In this document: positions 1 through 6,525 of the stretch, in pieces
Position numbering within the stretch: position 1 is the first letter of the stretch
How the letters are laid out: each line of letters opens with the position of its first letter
Program-made: the position numbers and the translations under genes
Notes under the pieces: model-generated
Told to the model about the DNA's origin: nothing
What the model saw: only the letters and a program-made list of their open reading frames with translations
The model's database searches: none
NCBI GenBank assembly: GCA_036503065.1
Contig: DASXXM010000214.1
Coordinates: 1 to 12,264, forward strand
DNA from: DATEPR01 sp036503065
GTDB taxonomy: Bacteria; Actinomycetota; Actinomycetes; Mycobacteriales; Pseudonocardiaceae
Reading direction: 5' to 3'
DNA: 12,264 bases

Positions 1-923
1 TTGTTGATCACTTCGACCATGTGCACCGGAATGCGGATGGTGCGGGCCTGGTCGGCCATGGCCCTGGTGATGGCCTGCCGGATCCACCACGTGGCGTACG
101 TGGAGAACTTGTAGCCCTTGGTGTAGTCGAACTTCTCCACCGCGCGGATCAGACCGAGATTGCCCTCCTGGATCAGGTCCAGGAACGCCATGCCACGGCC
201 GGTGTAGCGCTTGGCCAGCGACACGACCAGCCGGAGGTTCGCCTCCAACAGGTGGTTCTTGGCGCGCTCACCGTCCCGGATGATCCACCGCAGGTCGCGG
301 CGCATCTGGGTGGTCAGCTTCTCGTTCTCGTCTTCGGCCTTGCGGGTCCGTTCCGCCGCGTAGAGGCCGGCCTCGATCCGCTTGGCGAGCTCGACCTCCT
401 CCTCGGCGTTGAGCAGCGCGACCTTGCCGATCTGCTTCAAGTAGGCACGGACGGAGTCGGCGGAGGCGGTGAGCTCGGCGTCCTTGCGGGCCTGCCGGAG
501 CGCCTCGGACTCCTCCTCGTCCCAGACGAAGTCGCCTTCCTTGGCGTCCTTGGGGACCTCCTCCTCGACGGCGACGTCTTCGACCACGTCCTCGCCGAGG
601 TCGACCTCCACGTCCTCGAGTTCCGCGTCCGGCGGGACATCACCCAGGTCGATCTCGGCCTCGTCGCCCTCCTTCTTCGCCTTCGCGACGGGCTCCGGGC
701 CGCCGTCCGCCTTGGCGGCGGCCGGCTTCTTCTGCGCTGCCGGCTTCTTGGCGGCCGCCTTCTTCGGCGCGGCTGGTTTCTTGGTCGGCACGCCCAGGTC
801 GGCGCTGTCCACGTCGACGTCGCTGCCATCCGCGTTCGGTGCCTTGGTGACCGGGCCCTTGGTCGAGTTGGCGGCGCTCTCGGCTGTGTTGGAGCGTCGG
901 GTTGCGGTATCTGCGGCTGCCAC
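1..923 (-). CDS. sigA: Principal RNA polymerase sigma factor SigA/HrdB (partial, C-terminus beyond window)
   Basis: Group 1 sigma factor that gives RNA polymerase its housekeeping promoter specificity. I translated the reverse strand from GTG at 921-923; 307 codons lie in the window. Residues about 46-72 form a Lys/Ala/Pro-rich stretch and 86-130 an acidic one, as in actinobacterial SigA N-termini. The conserved core begins at GDFVWDEEESEALRQARKD (130-148), followed by DSVRAYLKQIGKVALLNAEEE (region 1.2, about 156-176), NLRLVVSLAKRYTGRGM (region 2.1, about 229-245), FLDLIQEGNLGLIRAVEKFD and YKFSTYATWWIRQAI (regions 2.2-2.4, -10 recognition, 248-285), then the start of region 3 (MVEVIN). Regions 3-4 lie beyond base 1. 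GTG 923 is preferred because GAAAGGG sits about 7 nt upstream; an in-frame ATG at 947 would add eight residues but lacks a Shine-Dalgarno. ppgK lies upstream on the same strand. Identity is very secure. Confidence 0.97.
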   Translation of the reverse strand, partial: MAAADTATRRSNTAESAANSTKGPVTKAPNADGSDVDVDSADLGVPTKKPAAPKKAAAKKPAAQKKPAAAKADGGPEPVAKAKKEGDEAEIDLGDVPPDAELEDVEVDLGEDVVEDVAVEEEVPKDAKEGDFVWDEEESEALRQARKDAELTASADSVRAYLKQIGKVALLNAEEEVELAKRIEAGLYAAERTRKAEDENEKLTTQMRRDLRWIIRDGERAKNHLLEANLRLVVSLAKRYTGRGMAFLDLIQEGNLGLIRAVEKFDYTKGYKFSTYATWWIRQAITRAMADQARTIRIPVHMVEVIN

Positions 924-952
924 GTACGCCCTTTCGAAACGGTCCATCGGGC

Positions 953-976
953 CGCCGGGGCGAGCGAACCCCGGTG
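953..976 (-). promoter_or_regulatory. Hairpin in the presumed sigA 5' leader
   Basis: CCGGGG (955-960) and CCCCGG (969-974) pair perfectly across an 8-nt loop, and one G-U and one C-G pair can extend the stem to 953/976. It lies about 30 nt upstream of the sigA GTG, downstream of the candidate -10. Short GC-rich stems are frequent by chance in such DNA, so any regulatory role is only a suggestion. Confidence 0.2.
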
Positions 977-1030
977 CCTTCAGTTCGGAGGAATCGCGCT
1001 CACCGGCCCTGAGCCGCAAGCACGGGTTCC

Positions 1031-1036
1031 ATTGTA
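1031..1036 (-). promoter_or_regulatory. Candidate -10 element of a sigA promoter
   Basis: On the minus strand these bases read TACAAT, five of six matches to TATAAT, about 108 nt upstream of the sigA start. No convincing -35 is seen at 17-18 nt; that space is filled by an imperfect 18-bp palindrome, ACGG-A-CCGGCCGG-A-CCGT (1045-1062), which could be an operator or chance. Based only on hexamer match and position. Confidence 0.4.
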
Positions 1037-1125
1037 ACGACGCCACGGACCGGCCGGACCGTTCGCCATCAGGACGTGACGAATCCGCAGGCCACCCGCC
1101 CGACACGCGCTACCGGCGAAGATCA

Positions 1126-1161
1126 AACTTCAGTGCCGATGAACTTCGGTGCCGACGAACG

Positions 1162-1174
<13 letters not shown>
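1126..1174. repeat. Three tandem copies of a 16-bp unit at the 3' end of ppgK
   Basis: Plus-strand copies are AACTTCAGTGCCGATG (1126-1141), AACTTCGGTGCCGACG (1142-1157) and AACGTCAGTGGCCGATG (1158-1174, one extra base). Copies 1 and 2 differ at two positions. Copy 3 contains the ppgK stop codon and its last codons (Ile-Gly-His), so the array looks like duplication of the gene's 3' end into the ppgK-sigA spacer. Read directly from the bases. Confidence 0.8.
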
Positions 1175-1923
<749 letters not shown>

Positions 1924-1991
1924 CCGTCGACCTTCCTACTCGATTCAGCTAGTTAGCTGCCGACGATAGCGGGTTGTGGTCGGATGTTGGT

Positions 1992-2816
1992 GTGCCAACC
2001 ACCAGCGAGCATGATCCCGAGTTCGACTTCCGGACACTTCGGGCCCACGCGGTCCGGGTCGCCAGCGAGGCATCGCAGCTCGTCGCGGACGTGCGCGAGG
2101 CCGCGGTGTCGGACATCTCGACCAAGAGCACCGAGACGGACGTGGTCACATCGGGTGACCGAGCGGTGGAGCGGCTGATCCGGGCACGGCTGGCCGAGTT
2201 GTGGCCGGGCGTGCCGGTGATCGGCGAGGAGGAGGGCGGCCGGGCACCGACGTCGGGCCTGTCGTGGGTGGTGGACCCGATCGACGGCACGGTGAACTAC
2301 CTGTACGGATACCCGTGCTACGCGGTGTCGGTCGCGGCACAGGTGGACGGCGTGTCCGTGGCGGGCGCGGTGGCCGACCCGACCAGCGACCGGATGTGGA
2401 CCGCGTCCCGGGGCGGCGGTGCTCGGCTCAACGGGCGACCACTGCGCGTGTCCGCGGCGACCCGGCTGGGATTGGCGCTGGTGGCGACCGGATTCGCCTA
2501 TGCGGCGGAACGCCGGGTGCGGCAGGCGGCGTTGTGGGCCGCGCTGTTGCCGCGCGTGCGGGACCTGCGCCGGCCGGGCGCGAGTTCGCTGGACCTGTGC
2601 GCGGTGGCGGCCGGCTGGGTGGACGCCTACGTGGAACACGGCCTGCACCGGTGGGACTGGGCGGCAGGCGCGCTGATCGCCGAGGAGGCCGGCGCGGTGG
2701 TCCGCCTGCCGGGGGACGACGACCAGCTCGGCGCGGACGCGATGTTCGCGGCGACACCCGGCATCGCCGACGCCCTGCACGCGGCTCTCGTGGAGTCGGG
2801 TGCCGGCAAGGTCTGA
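1992..2816 (+). CDS. suhB: Inositol monophosphatase family protein (SuhB)
   Basis: Mg2+-dependent phosphatase of the IMPase/FBPase-like superfamily, expected to hydrolyse inositol 1-phosphate or related sugar phosphates. In actinobacteria this supplies inositol for phosphatidylinositol and mycothiol. From GTG 1992 it has 274 residues. Visible motifs are KSTETDVVTSGD (about 45-56), VIGEEEGG (76-83, metal-binding Glu), WVVDPIDGTVNYLYGYP (92-108, the metal-binding DPxDGT), RRPGASSLDL (193-202) and HRWDWAAGALIAEEAG (219-234, third metal-binding Asp). The start is uncertain: TTG 1974 would add six residues, and neither start has a clear Shine-Dalgarno. A 5-bp dyad, GTTGG-TGTG-CCAAC (1986-1999), straddles the GTG. 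The gene is divergent from ppgK with 68 bp between start codons. The family is certain; the exact substrate is not shown by sequence. Confidence 0.93.
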   Translation: MPTTSEHDPEFDFRTLRAHAVRVASEASQLVADVREAAVSDISTKSTETDVVTSGDRAVERLIRARLAELWPGVPVIGEEEGGRAPTSGLSWVVDPIDGTVNYLYGYPCYAVSVAAQVDGVSVAGAVADPTSDRMWTASRGGGARLNGRPLRVSAATRLGLALVATGFAYAAERRVRQAALWAALLPRVRDLRRPGASSLDLCAVAAGWVDAYVEHGLHRWDWAAGALIAEEAGAVVRLPGDDDQLGADAMFAATPGIADALHAALVESGAGKV

Positions 2817-2882
2817 GCCCGCCAGAACGAACGCCAGAACCACCAGCTCCAGGCTGGTAAATTCATGTGCCGGTCTGGAGAC

Positions 2883-2905
2883 AGCCCCCGCCCTCACCGG
2901 GGGCT
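2883..2905. terminator. Hairpin downstream of suhB, probable terminator
   Basis: AGCCCCCG (2883-2890) and CGGGGGCT (2898-2905) form a perfect 8-bp stem with a 7-nt loop. CCTTTT follows about 6 nt later on the plus strand, a short U-run. It lies 66 bp after the suhB stop, in a convergent gap. Confidence 0.6.
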
Positions 2906-2960
2906 ACGGCCCTTTTCAAGCCTACTCGATCTTCAAAATTGGCGCGAGCACGCGCGCGGC

Positions 2961-2999
2961 GGGCTGTGGATAACTGGCGTGGACGGGCTATGGATAACT
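2961..2999 (+). repeat. Tandem pair of DnaA-box-like sequences
   Basis: GGGCTGTGGATAACT (2961-2975) and GGGCTATGGATAACT (2985-2999) are 15-bp direct repeats differing at one base, with a 24-bp period. TGTGGATAA (2965-2973) is the exact reverse complement of the classical DnaA box TTATCCACA; TATGGATAA (2989-2997) differs at one position. No replication gene is nearby, so this is not evidently an origin. DnaA binding is inferred from the consensus only. Confidence 0.5.
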
Positions 3000-3011
3000 T
3001 CTGGGCCGTCA

Positions 3012-3158
3012 GGTCAGCACTGGGCCTGACGCACCGTCCACGCGCGCAGCGCGCGGACGCTCAGGGGTCTGGGGGTCGTCCCCCAGAAGGTGCGACGAGC
3101 GACTTGGTTCGCGCTCTCCGCGAACACACTTCGCCGGAGCGAGTGGGTCAGCACTGGG
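3012..3158. repeat. 13-bp direct repeat bracketing the region after the cei stop
   Basis: GGTCAGCACTGGG occurs at 3012-3024 and again at 3146-3158. The second copy contains the cei stop codon (TCA at 3148-3150 on the plus strand) and its last codons. The 121 bp between the copies are rich in inverted repeats. Confidence 0.6.
3068..3087. terminator. Perfect hairpin downstream of cei, possible terminator
   Basis: TCTGGGGG (3068-3075) and CCCCCAGA (3080-3087) form an 8-bp perfect stem with a TCGT loop, 61 bp beyond the cei stop. There is no U-tract on either side, so this may be a U-less actinobacterial terminator or a dispersed repeat element. Confidence 0.5.
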
Positions 3159-3852
3159 TCGAGTGGGCCTTCGCCAGCAGAGTCGCGCTGAGTTGCGGCA
3201 GGACGCTGTCGAGAGCCTGTTGGCCACCCTGTGGTGCCGGGTGCTTGGCCGCCCACGTGCTGAGCTGCTGCAGGGCCTGCTGGGCCTCGCTGCTGGGCGT
3301 CACGCCGGTGAAGTTCTTGCCGAGTGCCAGGTCCACCGAGCTGTCCTGGCGGTTGTCCCGGACCAGCTGGGTGCACGGCGCGATCAGGCTGACCGTGCGG
3401 GCGGCCGACTCGCCGTTGGCGCCGAACCGGATCTGGCCCCGGCACGTCATGTCGTGCTTCGGGTAGAGCGGGTCCTCCGCGGGCTTGGTGACCTGAGGGA
3501 AGCCGACCTGGGCGAGCTGGTTGGCGGCCTGGGTCGCGGCGCCGCCCTGGGTGCTCGCGTTGAAGACCTGGATCTTGACGTCGGCGGCCGGTTCCGGCGC
3601 GATCTTGTCGAGGGCGTCGTAGGACAGCGGCGTGCCGGGCTTGGGCTTGGGTTGGCCCGCGGCGGCGACCGGCTGCGCCGAGGACGGGGCACAGGCCACC
3701 GCCGTGTTGACATCCGATGCCTTGGCGATGACCTTCGTCCACACGATGACGACGGCCAGCCCGAGCACGACGACGATCACGATGGCCGGTATGGGCTTGC
3801 GCCTGCGGTACCGCGCCTTCTCGTGCTCCCGGGTCACGCCTCCGGAGACCAC
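3148..3852 (-). CDS. cei: Envelope integrity protein Cei (LytR C-terminal-like domain)
   Basis: Homologue by position and architecture of mycobacterial Rv2700/Cei, a single-pass membrane protein needed for normal envelope integrity; its biochemical role is not established. It has 234 residues. A short basic cytoplasmic N-terminus (EKARYRRRKP, 11-20) is followed by one transmembrane helix (about 21-42). A Pro/Ala/Lys-rich linker (about 55-75) then leads to an extracytoplasmic domain with VKIQVFNASTQGGAATQAA (92-110) and QLAQVGF (112-118), the pattern of LytR_C domains. C54, C137, C160 and C234 could form disulfides outside the membrane; C234 is the last residue. GTG 3852 is chosen because GGGGAGG lies about 9 nt upstream; a GTG five codons later has its GGAGG almost touching it. 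It is convergent with suhB and divergent from DUF4193. Confidence 0.88.
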   Translation of the reverse strand: MVSGGVTREHEKARYRRRKPIPAIVIVVVLGLAVVIVWTKVIAKASDVNTAVACAPSSAQPVAAAGQPKPKPGTPLSYDALDKIAPEPAADVKIQVFNASTQGGAATQAANQLAQVGFPQVTKPAEDPLYPKHDMTCRGQIRFGANGESAARTVSLIAPCTQLVRDNRQDSSVDLALGKNFTGVTPSSEAQQALQQLSTWAAKHPAPQGGQQALDSVLPQLSATLLAKAHSTQC

Positions 3853-4123
3853 GGCCCTTAACCTCCCCCGGGGACACTGTCTCCCCTGGCATGCTGGACT
3901 ACCTGCTCGAGCTTTGCTGGTGGTCGGTGCAGATCAGCCTAGGCGTCTCCGCTCGACCGGGCGCACTTGGCTCACCCGTTGCGGTGTGGCGATCCGCGTC
4001 TCATTCAGTTGTCGCTGGTGGCGACCGGTCGGTTGCGTTCGGTGAGTGTTCCGGTTGTATCGGACCACTGTCTGAGGACGTCGGCAAGGCGCCACACGTT
4101 GCCTGACGAGCCAAATCTCACTG

Positions 4124-4137
4124 GGTTGGACCCAACC
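4124..4137. promoter_or_regulatory. Palindromic operator-like site upstream of DUF4193
   Basis: GGTTGG (4124-4129) and CCAACC (4132-4137) are perfect inverted repeats around AC. The site lies about 36 bp upstream of the candidate -10 at 4173-4178, a position compatible with activator or repressor binding. No regulator is identifiable from the window. Confidence 0.3.
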
Positions 4138-4172
4138 GGGTGACCCGACGTGTAGAACGCGTCGGAGTGGGC

Positions 4173-4178
4173 TACCCT
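4173..4178 (+). promoter_or_regulatory. Candidate -10 element for the DUF4193 transcript
   Basis: TACCCT fits the actinobacterial SigA pattern TANNNT. The -35 region (TGTAGA, 4151-4156, 16-nt spacer) matches only three of six consensus bases. Transcription would start near 4185-4187, leaving a leader of about 160 nt before the DUF4193 start and placing the ATG at 4192 almost at the 5' end. Confidence 0.4.
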
Positions 4179-4191
4179 CTGGCCGCTCCAC

Positions 4192-4242
4192 ATGTCGGCG
4201 GCTTCACCCGGATCGATTCCGGAGGAGGGGGGTCGGCGGTGA
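4192..4242 (+). CDS. Possible 16-codon upstream ORF in the DUF4193 leader
   Basis: ATG 4192 opens a frame encoding MSAASPGSIPEEGGRR and ending in TGA at 4240-4242. If transcription begins just after the TACCCT hexamer, its start would be only 5-7 nt from the RNA 5' end, almost leaderless. The stop overlaps the start of a second mini-ORF by four bases (GTGA). No homology is recognised; it may be chance. Listed because of the overlap arrangement and position. Confidence 0.25.
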   Translation: MSAASPGSIPEEGGRR

Positions 4243-4295
4243 TCTGCAGCGAGACCGCCGTCACTTTCGGCGGCGGGCACAAAATGCTGCGTTGA
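4239..4295 (+). CDS. Possible 18-codon second upstream ORF in the DUF4193 leader
   Basis: GTG 4239 encodes MICSETAVTFGGGHKMLR, ending at TGA 4293-4295. The purine-rich GGAGGAGGGGGG (4221-4232) upstream contains a strong anti-16S match, 6 or more nt from the GTG. It overlaps the preceding mini-ORF by four bases and ends 53 bp before the DUF4193 ATG. The pair resembles translation-coupled leader peptides in layout only. There is no Cys or aromatic run to suggest classical attenuation. Confidence 0.28.
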   Translation: MICSETAVTFGGGHKMLR

Positions 4296-4348
4296 GACGT
4301 TGAGCAGCGCACAACACCAGTCTCCGTGTGACCGCAGGGGTGAAGAAG

Positions 4349-4657
4349 ATGGCGACCGACTACGACGCTCCGCGCCGCAGTGAGGCCGATGAGCTGGCCG
4401 AGGATTCCCTCGAAGAGCTGAAGGCCAGGCGCAACGAGAACCAGTCAGGTGTCGTCGACGTGGACACGGACGCTCCTGACGAGAACTTCGAGCTGCCAGG
4501 GGCGGACCTGTCCGGCCTGTCCGGCGAGGAGTTGACCGTCAAGGTGCTGCCCAAGCAGGCCGATGAGTTCACCTGCTCGAAGTGTTTCCTGGTGCACCAC
4601 CGCAGCAGGCTGGCCGAGCAACACAACGGCCAGTTCATCTGCCGCGACTGCGCCTGA
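4349..4657 (+). CDS. DUF4193 family zinc-ribbon protein (Rv2699c-like)
   Basis: Small conserved actinobacterial protein of unknown function, 102 residues from ATG 4349. It opens with MATDYDAPRR, a near-invariant family start, then SLEELKARRNE (20-30). An acidic middle with FELPGADLSG (47-56) follows, and then a C-terminal zinc ribbon with two CxxC knuckles: C76-SK-C79 and C98-RD-C101, separated by an HHRSRLAEQHNGQF segment. AGGGG (4336-4340) is 8 nt upstream. A GTG at 4328 would add seven residues but breaks the family start. The knuckles suggest metal binding and perhaps a protein or nucleic-acid interaction; nothing more can be claimed. It has a long leader with possible upstream ORFs and a strong hairpin 50 bp after the stop. 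Confidence 0.93.
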   Translation: MATDYDAPRRSEADELAEDSLEELKARRNENQSGVVDVDTDAPDENFELPGADLSGLSGEELTVKVLPKQADEFTCSKCFLVHHRSRLAEQHNGQFICRDCA

Positions 4658-4706
4658 CCGGACCGATCCCGGTTCGGCCACGTCCGACAACGCCACCAAC
4701 GATTAT

Positions 4707-4740
4707 TCTGGGCACCCACCCGATCCGGTGGGTGCCCAGA
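4707..4740. terminator. Strong bidirectional terminator between DUF4193 and DUF3093
   Basis: TCTGGGCACCCACC (4707-4720) pairs perfectly with GGTGGGTGCCCAGA (4727-4740), a 14-bp stem with a 6-nt loop. It lies between two convergent stop codons (4657 and 4749). There is no long U-run on either strand, although the plus side continues pyrimidine-rich (CTCGTGTCTC). It can serve both transcripts. Confidence 0.85.
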
Positions 4741-4748
4741 CTCGTGTC

Positions 4749-5318
4749 TCAGCTCTCGTCCTCTGTCTTTGCCTCGTCGGCCGGCGGGTCCGTCGGCCGA
4801 CGAGAGGCCGGCCGACCGGCGGCCAGTGCCGCCACGAGTTGGTCCGGGTGGCGGGTGCTGATCAGCCAGTACGGTGTCGGGTCGTGCTCGTCGGTCACGT
4901 GGACCCAGACCATGGGGCCGACCCAGCTGCGGTGCAGGGCGAACGCGGCCGGGTCGAACGCGGGGCCGAGCACCTTGCGCTTGAGGTTGGCCGGGATGAC
5001 CTGGGTCTCGCCGGCGAACTCCAGCGGCAGGTGCGCCTCGCCGACCCACAGTTCGCCGTCGTGGACCTCGACCTTCGCGGCGCTGAACCGCCAGAGCAAC
5101 AGCAGGGTCAGCGGGATGGTGACCACATAGGGCAGCCAGGCCCGCACGCCGGGGTAGCCCATGTTCACCTCGGCCGCGAGCAGGCCGGCCGCCAGCAGTG
5201 GCAACAGCCAGTGCCACCAGGGCAGATACAGGCGCTCCCGGAACACCGGCGCACCCGGCATCCGGTCGCCCACGGCCGCCTCGGCGCCTGTTGTCGCCGT
5301 ACTCGCGCTGTCGGTCAC
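4749..5318 (-). CDS. DUF3093 family membrane protein (Rv2698-like)
   Basis: Conserved actinobacterial membrane protein of unknown function, 189 residues from GTG 5318. A short N-terminus leads to FRERLYLPWWHW (26-37), a hallmark of the family. Two closely spaced transmembrane helices follow (about 36-52 and 61-77), then a cytoplasmic or periplasmic beta-rich domain with VEVHDGELWVGEAHLPLE (83-100), and a charged C-terminal tail. The same frame stays open far upstream, antisense to DUF3710 and dut, but that is a GC-driven shadow. GTG 5318 is chosen because TACCCT lies exactly 6 nt upstream on the minus strand, a leaderless arrangement, and there is no Shine-Dalgarno. Divergent from dut, convergent with DUF4193. 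Confidence 0.88.
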   Translation of the reverse strand: MTDSASTATTGAEAAVGDRMPGAPVFRERLYLPWWHWLLPLLAAGLLAAEVNMGYPGVRAWLPYVVTIPLTLLLLWRFSAAKVEVHDGELWVGEAHLPLEFAGETQVIPANLKRKVLGPAFDPAAFALHRSWVGPMVWVHVTDEHDPTPYWLISTRHPDQLVAALAAGRPASRRPTDPPADEAKTEDES

Positions 5319-5342
5319 GGGCTCAGGGTAGTCTCGCCGCCC
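5319..5342. promoter_or_regulatory. 24-bp divergent promoter between DUF3093 and dut, both probably leaderless
   Basis: Only 24 bp separate the two GTG starts. On the minus strand TACCCT (5330-5325) is followed by six bases and then the DUF3093 GTG. On the plus strand TAGTCT (5329-5334) is followed by eight bases and then the dut GTG. The two hexamers share TA at 5329-5330. Spacing of 6-8 nt from -10 to start codon is what leaderless mRNAs show. Neither start has a Shine-Dalgarno. Confidence 0.6.
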
Positions 5343-5837
5343 GTGTCCAGCGTCGAGGTGTTGCTGTCCCGGATCGACCCGGGCGTGCCGTTGCCGTCCT
5401 ACGCCCATCCGGGTGACGCCGGAGCCGACCTGGTGACCACCACCGACGTCGTCATCCCGCCCGGTGAGCGGGCCGTGGTCGGCACCGGCATCGCGGTGGC
5501 CCTGCCGGTCGGCTATGCCGGGTTCGTCCATCCACGCTCCGGCCTGGCGGCCCGGGTGGGGCTCTCCGTGGTGAACACGCCGGGCACCATCGATGCCGGC
5601 TACCGGGGCGAGATCAAGGTCTGCCTGGTGAACCACGATCTGCGGGAGCCGATCTCGCTGCGCCGCGGTGACCGGATCGCCCAGCTGGTGGTGCAACGGG
5701 TGGAGCACGCGGTGTTCCGTGAAGTCGCGGACGCGTTGCCGGACACCGTGCGCGGTGCGGGCGGCTACGGCTCGACCGGTGGCCATGCCACGCTTGGCGA
5801 GCGGGTGGACGCCCGTGGCGTCGGGACGGAGGACTAG
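5343..5837 (+). CDS. dut: Deoxyuridine 5'-triphosphate nucleotidohydrolase (dUTPase)
   Basis: Hydrolyses dUTP to dUMP and pyrophosphate, keeping uracil out of DNA and feeding dTMP synthesis; a trimeric cytosolic enzyme. It has 164 residues, and all five trimeric-dUTPase motifs are visible: GDAGADL (24-30), HPRSGLA (63-69), NTPGTIDAGYRGEIKV (78-93, with D84 as the catalytic Asp), GDRIAQLV (109-116) and the C-terminal arm RGAGGYGSTG (137-146). GTG 5343 matches the start of known actinobacterial enzymes (SSVEVLLSRID). It has no ribosome site but has TAGTCT 8 nt upstream, suggesting leaderless translation. It forms a two-gene unit with DUF3710, whose GTG directly abuts the dut stop. No anomalies. 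Confidence 0.97.
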   Translation: MSSVEVLLSRIDPGVPLPSYAHPGDAGADLVTTTDVVIPPGERAVVGTGIAVALPVGYAGFVHPRSGLAARVGLSVVNTPGTIDAGYRGEIKVCLVNHDLREPISLRRGDRIAQLVVQRVEHAVFREVADALPDTVRGAGGYGSTGGHATLGERVDARGVGTED

Positions 5838-6503
5838 GTGGCGATCTTCGGGCGGGACCGGGGCGGGCGGCACGGCTCGGAACCGGAGGCCTACCAGCCT
5901 GACGAGGACGAGTACGACGACCAGGCGGCCGACGACGGCTACTACGACGACCAGGCCGGCGACGAGTACGACGGCCCGTACGACGAGGACGAGGTACCCG
6001 ACGACGGCCTCGCCCGGCTCGATCTCGGTTCGGTCCGCATACCGCTGCCGCCGGACGCCCAGGTCCAGGTCGAGATGGACCCGGCGGGCCCGCTGCGGGC
6101 GGTCCACGTGCTGACCCCGAACGGCCGGTTCACCGTCAGTGCCTACGCCGCGCCCAGGAGCGGCGGCCTGTGGGCGGAGGTCAGCAGCGAACTGGCCGAC
6201 CAGCTCGACGGCGACGGCGCCCGGGTGCGGCGGGAGATCGGCGCGTGGGGGACCGAGCTGGTGGCGTTCGTGAACGACGTGCTGCTGCGGTTCGTCGGCG
6301 CGGACGGGCCGCGGTGGATGCTGCGCGCGGTGTCCGCGGGCCCGAAGGAAACGTCCGCCCAGGCCGCCAAGGAACTGCGCGACATCGTCCGCGGCACGGT
6401 GGTGGTGCGGGGACCGCAGCCGATGCCGGTCCGCACCCCGCTCGCGCTGACCCTGCCCGACGAGATCGCCCAACACATAGAGCAGGCCCAGACCGAGCAA
6501 TGA
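5838..6503 (+). CDS. DUF3710 family protein (Rv2696c-like)
   Basis: Conserved actinobacterial protein of unknown function, 221 residues. It starts MAIFGRDR; residues about 14-57 form a very acidic, Tyr/Asp/Glu-rich low-complexity segment with two YDDQA units (26-30 and 36-40), encoded by a 14-bp perfect direct repeat (5913-5926 and 5943-5956). The folded part begins at ARLDLGSVRIPLPP (59-72), typical of the family, and continues through GRFTVSAYAAPRSGGLWAEV and RWMLRAVSAGP to the end. No signal peptide or membrane helix is seen. The GTG follows the dut TAG with no gap, and GGAGG in the end of dut is about 6 nt upstream, so translation is probably coupled to dut. The conserved link with dut is known; its meaning is not. 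Confidence 0.92.
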   Translation: MAIFGRDRGGRHGSEPEAYQPDEDEYDDQAADDGYYDDQAGDEYDGPYDEDEVPDDGLARLDLGSVRIPLPPDAQVQVEMDPAGPLRAVHVLTPNGRFTVSAYAAPRSGGLWAEVSSELADQLDGDGARVRREIGAWGTELVAFVNDVLLRFVGADGPRWMLRAVSAGPKETSAQAAKELRDIVRGTVVVRGPQPMPVRTPLALTLPDEIAQHIEQAQTEQ

Positions 6504-6525
6504 GTGGCGCGCGCTGTGGTGGGGT

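Larger units (their letters stand above)
2817..3147. other. Convergent intergenic gap between suhB and cei
   Basis: The 331 bp between the two stop codons hold no convincing gene. Present are a weak ACCAGC/GCTGGT stem (2842-2858), a strong GC hairpin (2883-2905), two DnaA-box-like sites (2961-2999), a GTCAGG/CCTGAC stem (about 3009-3030), a GCGC-rich dyad with CGTCC/GGACG arms (3035-3059), a perfect 8-bp hairpin (3068-3087) and a GTTCGCG/CGCGAAC stem (3107-3125). Open frames crossing it are shadows without ribosome sites. Confidence 0.7.
3853..4191. other. Divergent intergenic region between cei and the DUF4193 leader
   Basis: No convincing gene. A 71-codon frame from ATG 3891 has no ribosome site and relaxed third-position composition, so I do not call it. 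The region must hold the cei promoter: TAGGCT on the minus strand around 3938-3943 fits TANNNT but is weakly supported. On the plus side there is a GTCGC/GCGAC stem (4011-4025), a symmetric GGTTGG-AC-CCAACC (4124-4137) and the candidate DUF4193 -10 (4173-4178). Confidence 0.5.

Noticed and set aside
437..829. 130-codon minus-strand frame rich in Arg/Ser/Pro inside sigA
   Set aside because: Out of frame with the unmistakable sigma-factor translation; its low-complexity composition is typical of a GC-rich shadow.
1986..1999. Operator at the suhB start (GTTGG-TGTG-CCAAC)
   Set aside because: Only 5-bp arms, straddling the start codon; too short to separate from chance, so mentioned only within the suhB entry.
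2961..2999. Replication origin
   Set aside because: Only two DnaA-like sites, no AT-rich unwinding region and no dnaA/dnaN nearby.
2867..3466. 199-codon plus-strand frame across the suhB/cei gap
   Set aside because: Runs antisense into cei and across several hairpins; composition is not coding-like.
3891..4106. 71-codon plus-strand frame starting MLDYLLELCWW in the cei/DUF4193 gap
   Set aside because: No ribosome site, relaxed third-position GC, no recognisable family, and it ends before the DUF4193 promoter region.
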